A stretch of 64,000 nucleotides of DNA, from positions 430,544 through 494,543 of the forward strand of contig NZ_FNRL01000001.1 in assembly GCF_900107795.1 (NCBI RefSeq), written 5' to 3'. The position numbers and the translations under genes were made by a program. The first letter of the stretch is position 1. Each line of letters begins with the position of its first letter. Below the pieces are notes generated by a model. The model was not told where the DNA came from. It saw only the letters and a list, made by a program, of their open reading frames with translations, and searched no databases. Shown here piece by piece: positions 63,671-64,000 of this stretch. Source of the stretch: Chitinophaga terrae (ex Kim and Jung 2007). GTDB taxonomy: Bacteria; Bacteroidota; Bacteroidia; Chitinophagales; Chitinophagaceae.

Positions 63671-64000
63671 GTTTGGATAAAGCGTTTGCACTACATCGCT
63701 CTGCCAGATCTCCTTTGTATCCACATTCATGGCAGATATGCGGCCTTTGAATGCGGCGCCGGTATCGATGTTATGTACGTTGACGGCAGTCATGGGGCGC
63801 GTTTGCCCATAGTTGGTAACAGGCGTATGGCCAATATAGATCTCTTTGAAATTCGCCAGTCTTTTAGGGTACCTGTCGGAGTCTGGCGGTATGCTGGTAT
63901 CCATTGCCAGCGCCAGTTCCCATAAACTCCTGTCCCAGTACAGCATCGGTTCAAATCTTTCTTTGGCTGGACCGTGGGTCGAGGTATAGCCTGCATGTAC
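63650..64000 (-). CDS. Metallophosphoesterase (Ser/Thr phosphatase-like), partial (N-terminal part off the right edge)
   Basis: The frame is open from the stop at 63650 to the window edge, 116 codons, with no need for the internal ATG at 63946. Visible residues are the C-terminal part of a calcineurin-like phosphoesterase: VHAGYTS (a metal-binding His strand), then YIGHTPVTNYGQ (the second metal-binding His) and NIDTGAAFKGRISAMNVD, as in PrpA-type Ser/Thr protein phosphatases and Ap4A hydrolases. The N-terminal metal-binding half lies outside the window. Convergent with the outer-membrane protein gene. Confidence 0.85.
   Translation of the reverse strand, partial: VHAGYTSTHGPAKERFEPMLYWDRSLWELALAMDTSIPPDSDRYPKRLANFKEIYIGHTPVTNYGQTRPMTAVNVHNIDTGAAFKGRISAMNVDTKEIWQSDVVQTLYPNEKGRNA

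Noticed and set aside
63650..63946. A complete 98-residue protein starting at 63946
   Set aside because: The frame is open to the window edge with metal-binding sequence upstream of that ATG, so the gene is larger and cut by the edge.

Overview
The window looks like a chromosomal segment of a soil-type Bacteroidota, most likely family Chitinophagaceae (Chitinophaga-like). The grounds are three SusC/SusD pairs, a FecI/FecR-type sigma/anti-sigma pair, a two-component system of the PUL type, an AarF-like kinase, LytS/LytTR regulation, and several matches to the Bacteroidota promoter form (TTTG about 19 bases before TAnnTTTG). The genus is inferred; no rRNA or marker phylogeny is available here. 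No tRNA, rRNA, CRISPR array, IS element or prophage was seen.

Layout. (1) 1-12487: polysaccharide utilization locus (PUL) 1, transcribed leftward as GH43, GH2, SusC, SusD and a DUF3823-like lipoprotein cut by the left edge. A sensor kinase and an AraC-type response regulator diverge from it; they look like a classical one-piece hybrid regulator split into two overlapping genes. (2) 12622-19731: housekeeping and miscellaneous genes: a Kef-type antiporter, aconitase, an LCM-type methyltransferase and an MBL-fold hydrolase. A very long inverted repeat (14850-15054) lies between the convergent antiporter and aconitase genes and supplies the end of the aconitase reading frame. (3) 19789-31907: nitrate assimilation. 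A Crp/Fnr regulator with FNR-like cysteines and a siroheme methyltransferase read leftward; nirB, nirD, an outer-membrane porin, a NarK-type transporter, a nitrate reductase fused to its FAD/[2Fe-2S] electron-input module, and a nitrite-reductase-like scaffold carrying a rubredoxin read rightward. (4) 31942-33105: an MFS exporter. (5) 33234-41618: PUL 2, ECF sigma, FecR, SusC with an STN domain, SusD and an NHL/IPT lipoprotein, with no enzyme. (6) 42553-54747: PUL 3, SusC, SusD, EEP-family hydrolase, GH92 mannosidase and a DUF5009 membrane protein, divergent from a membrane-spanning regulator with a LamG/Kelch-like periplasmic part and a cytoplasmic SARP-type DNA-binding part. (7) 54731-57010: the prfH-rtcB ribosome rescue/repair pair with a long leader full of short reading frames and hairpins. 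(8) 57113-64000: TetR plus AarF-like kinase, LytS plus LytTR, an outer-membrane beta-barrel protein, and a metallophosphoesterase cut by the right edge.

How the genes work together. PUL 1 probably takes up and trims an arabinose/galactose-containing plant glycan under two-component control. PUL 3 probably handles alpha-mannose-containing glycans under the SARP-like regulator; phased direct repeats in the shared promoter region are its candidate operators. PUL 2 should signal substrate binding across the envelope through its STN domain to FecR and the sigma factor. The nitrate cluster covers entry, reduction to nitrite, reduction to ammonium and one step of siroheme synthesis. The points most deserving a second look are the prfH-rtcB leader, the SARP-like PUL regulator with its repeats, and the cysteine-less nitrite-reductase-like rubredoxin protein.
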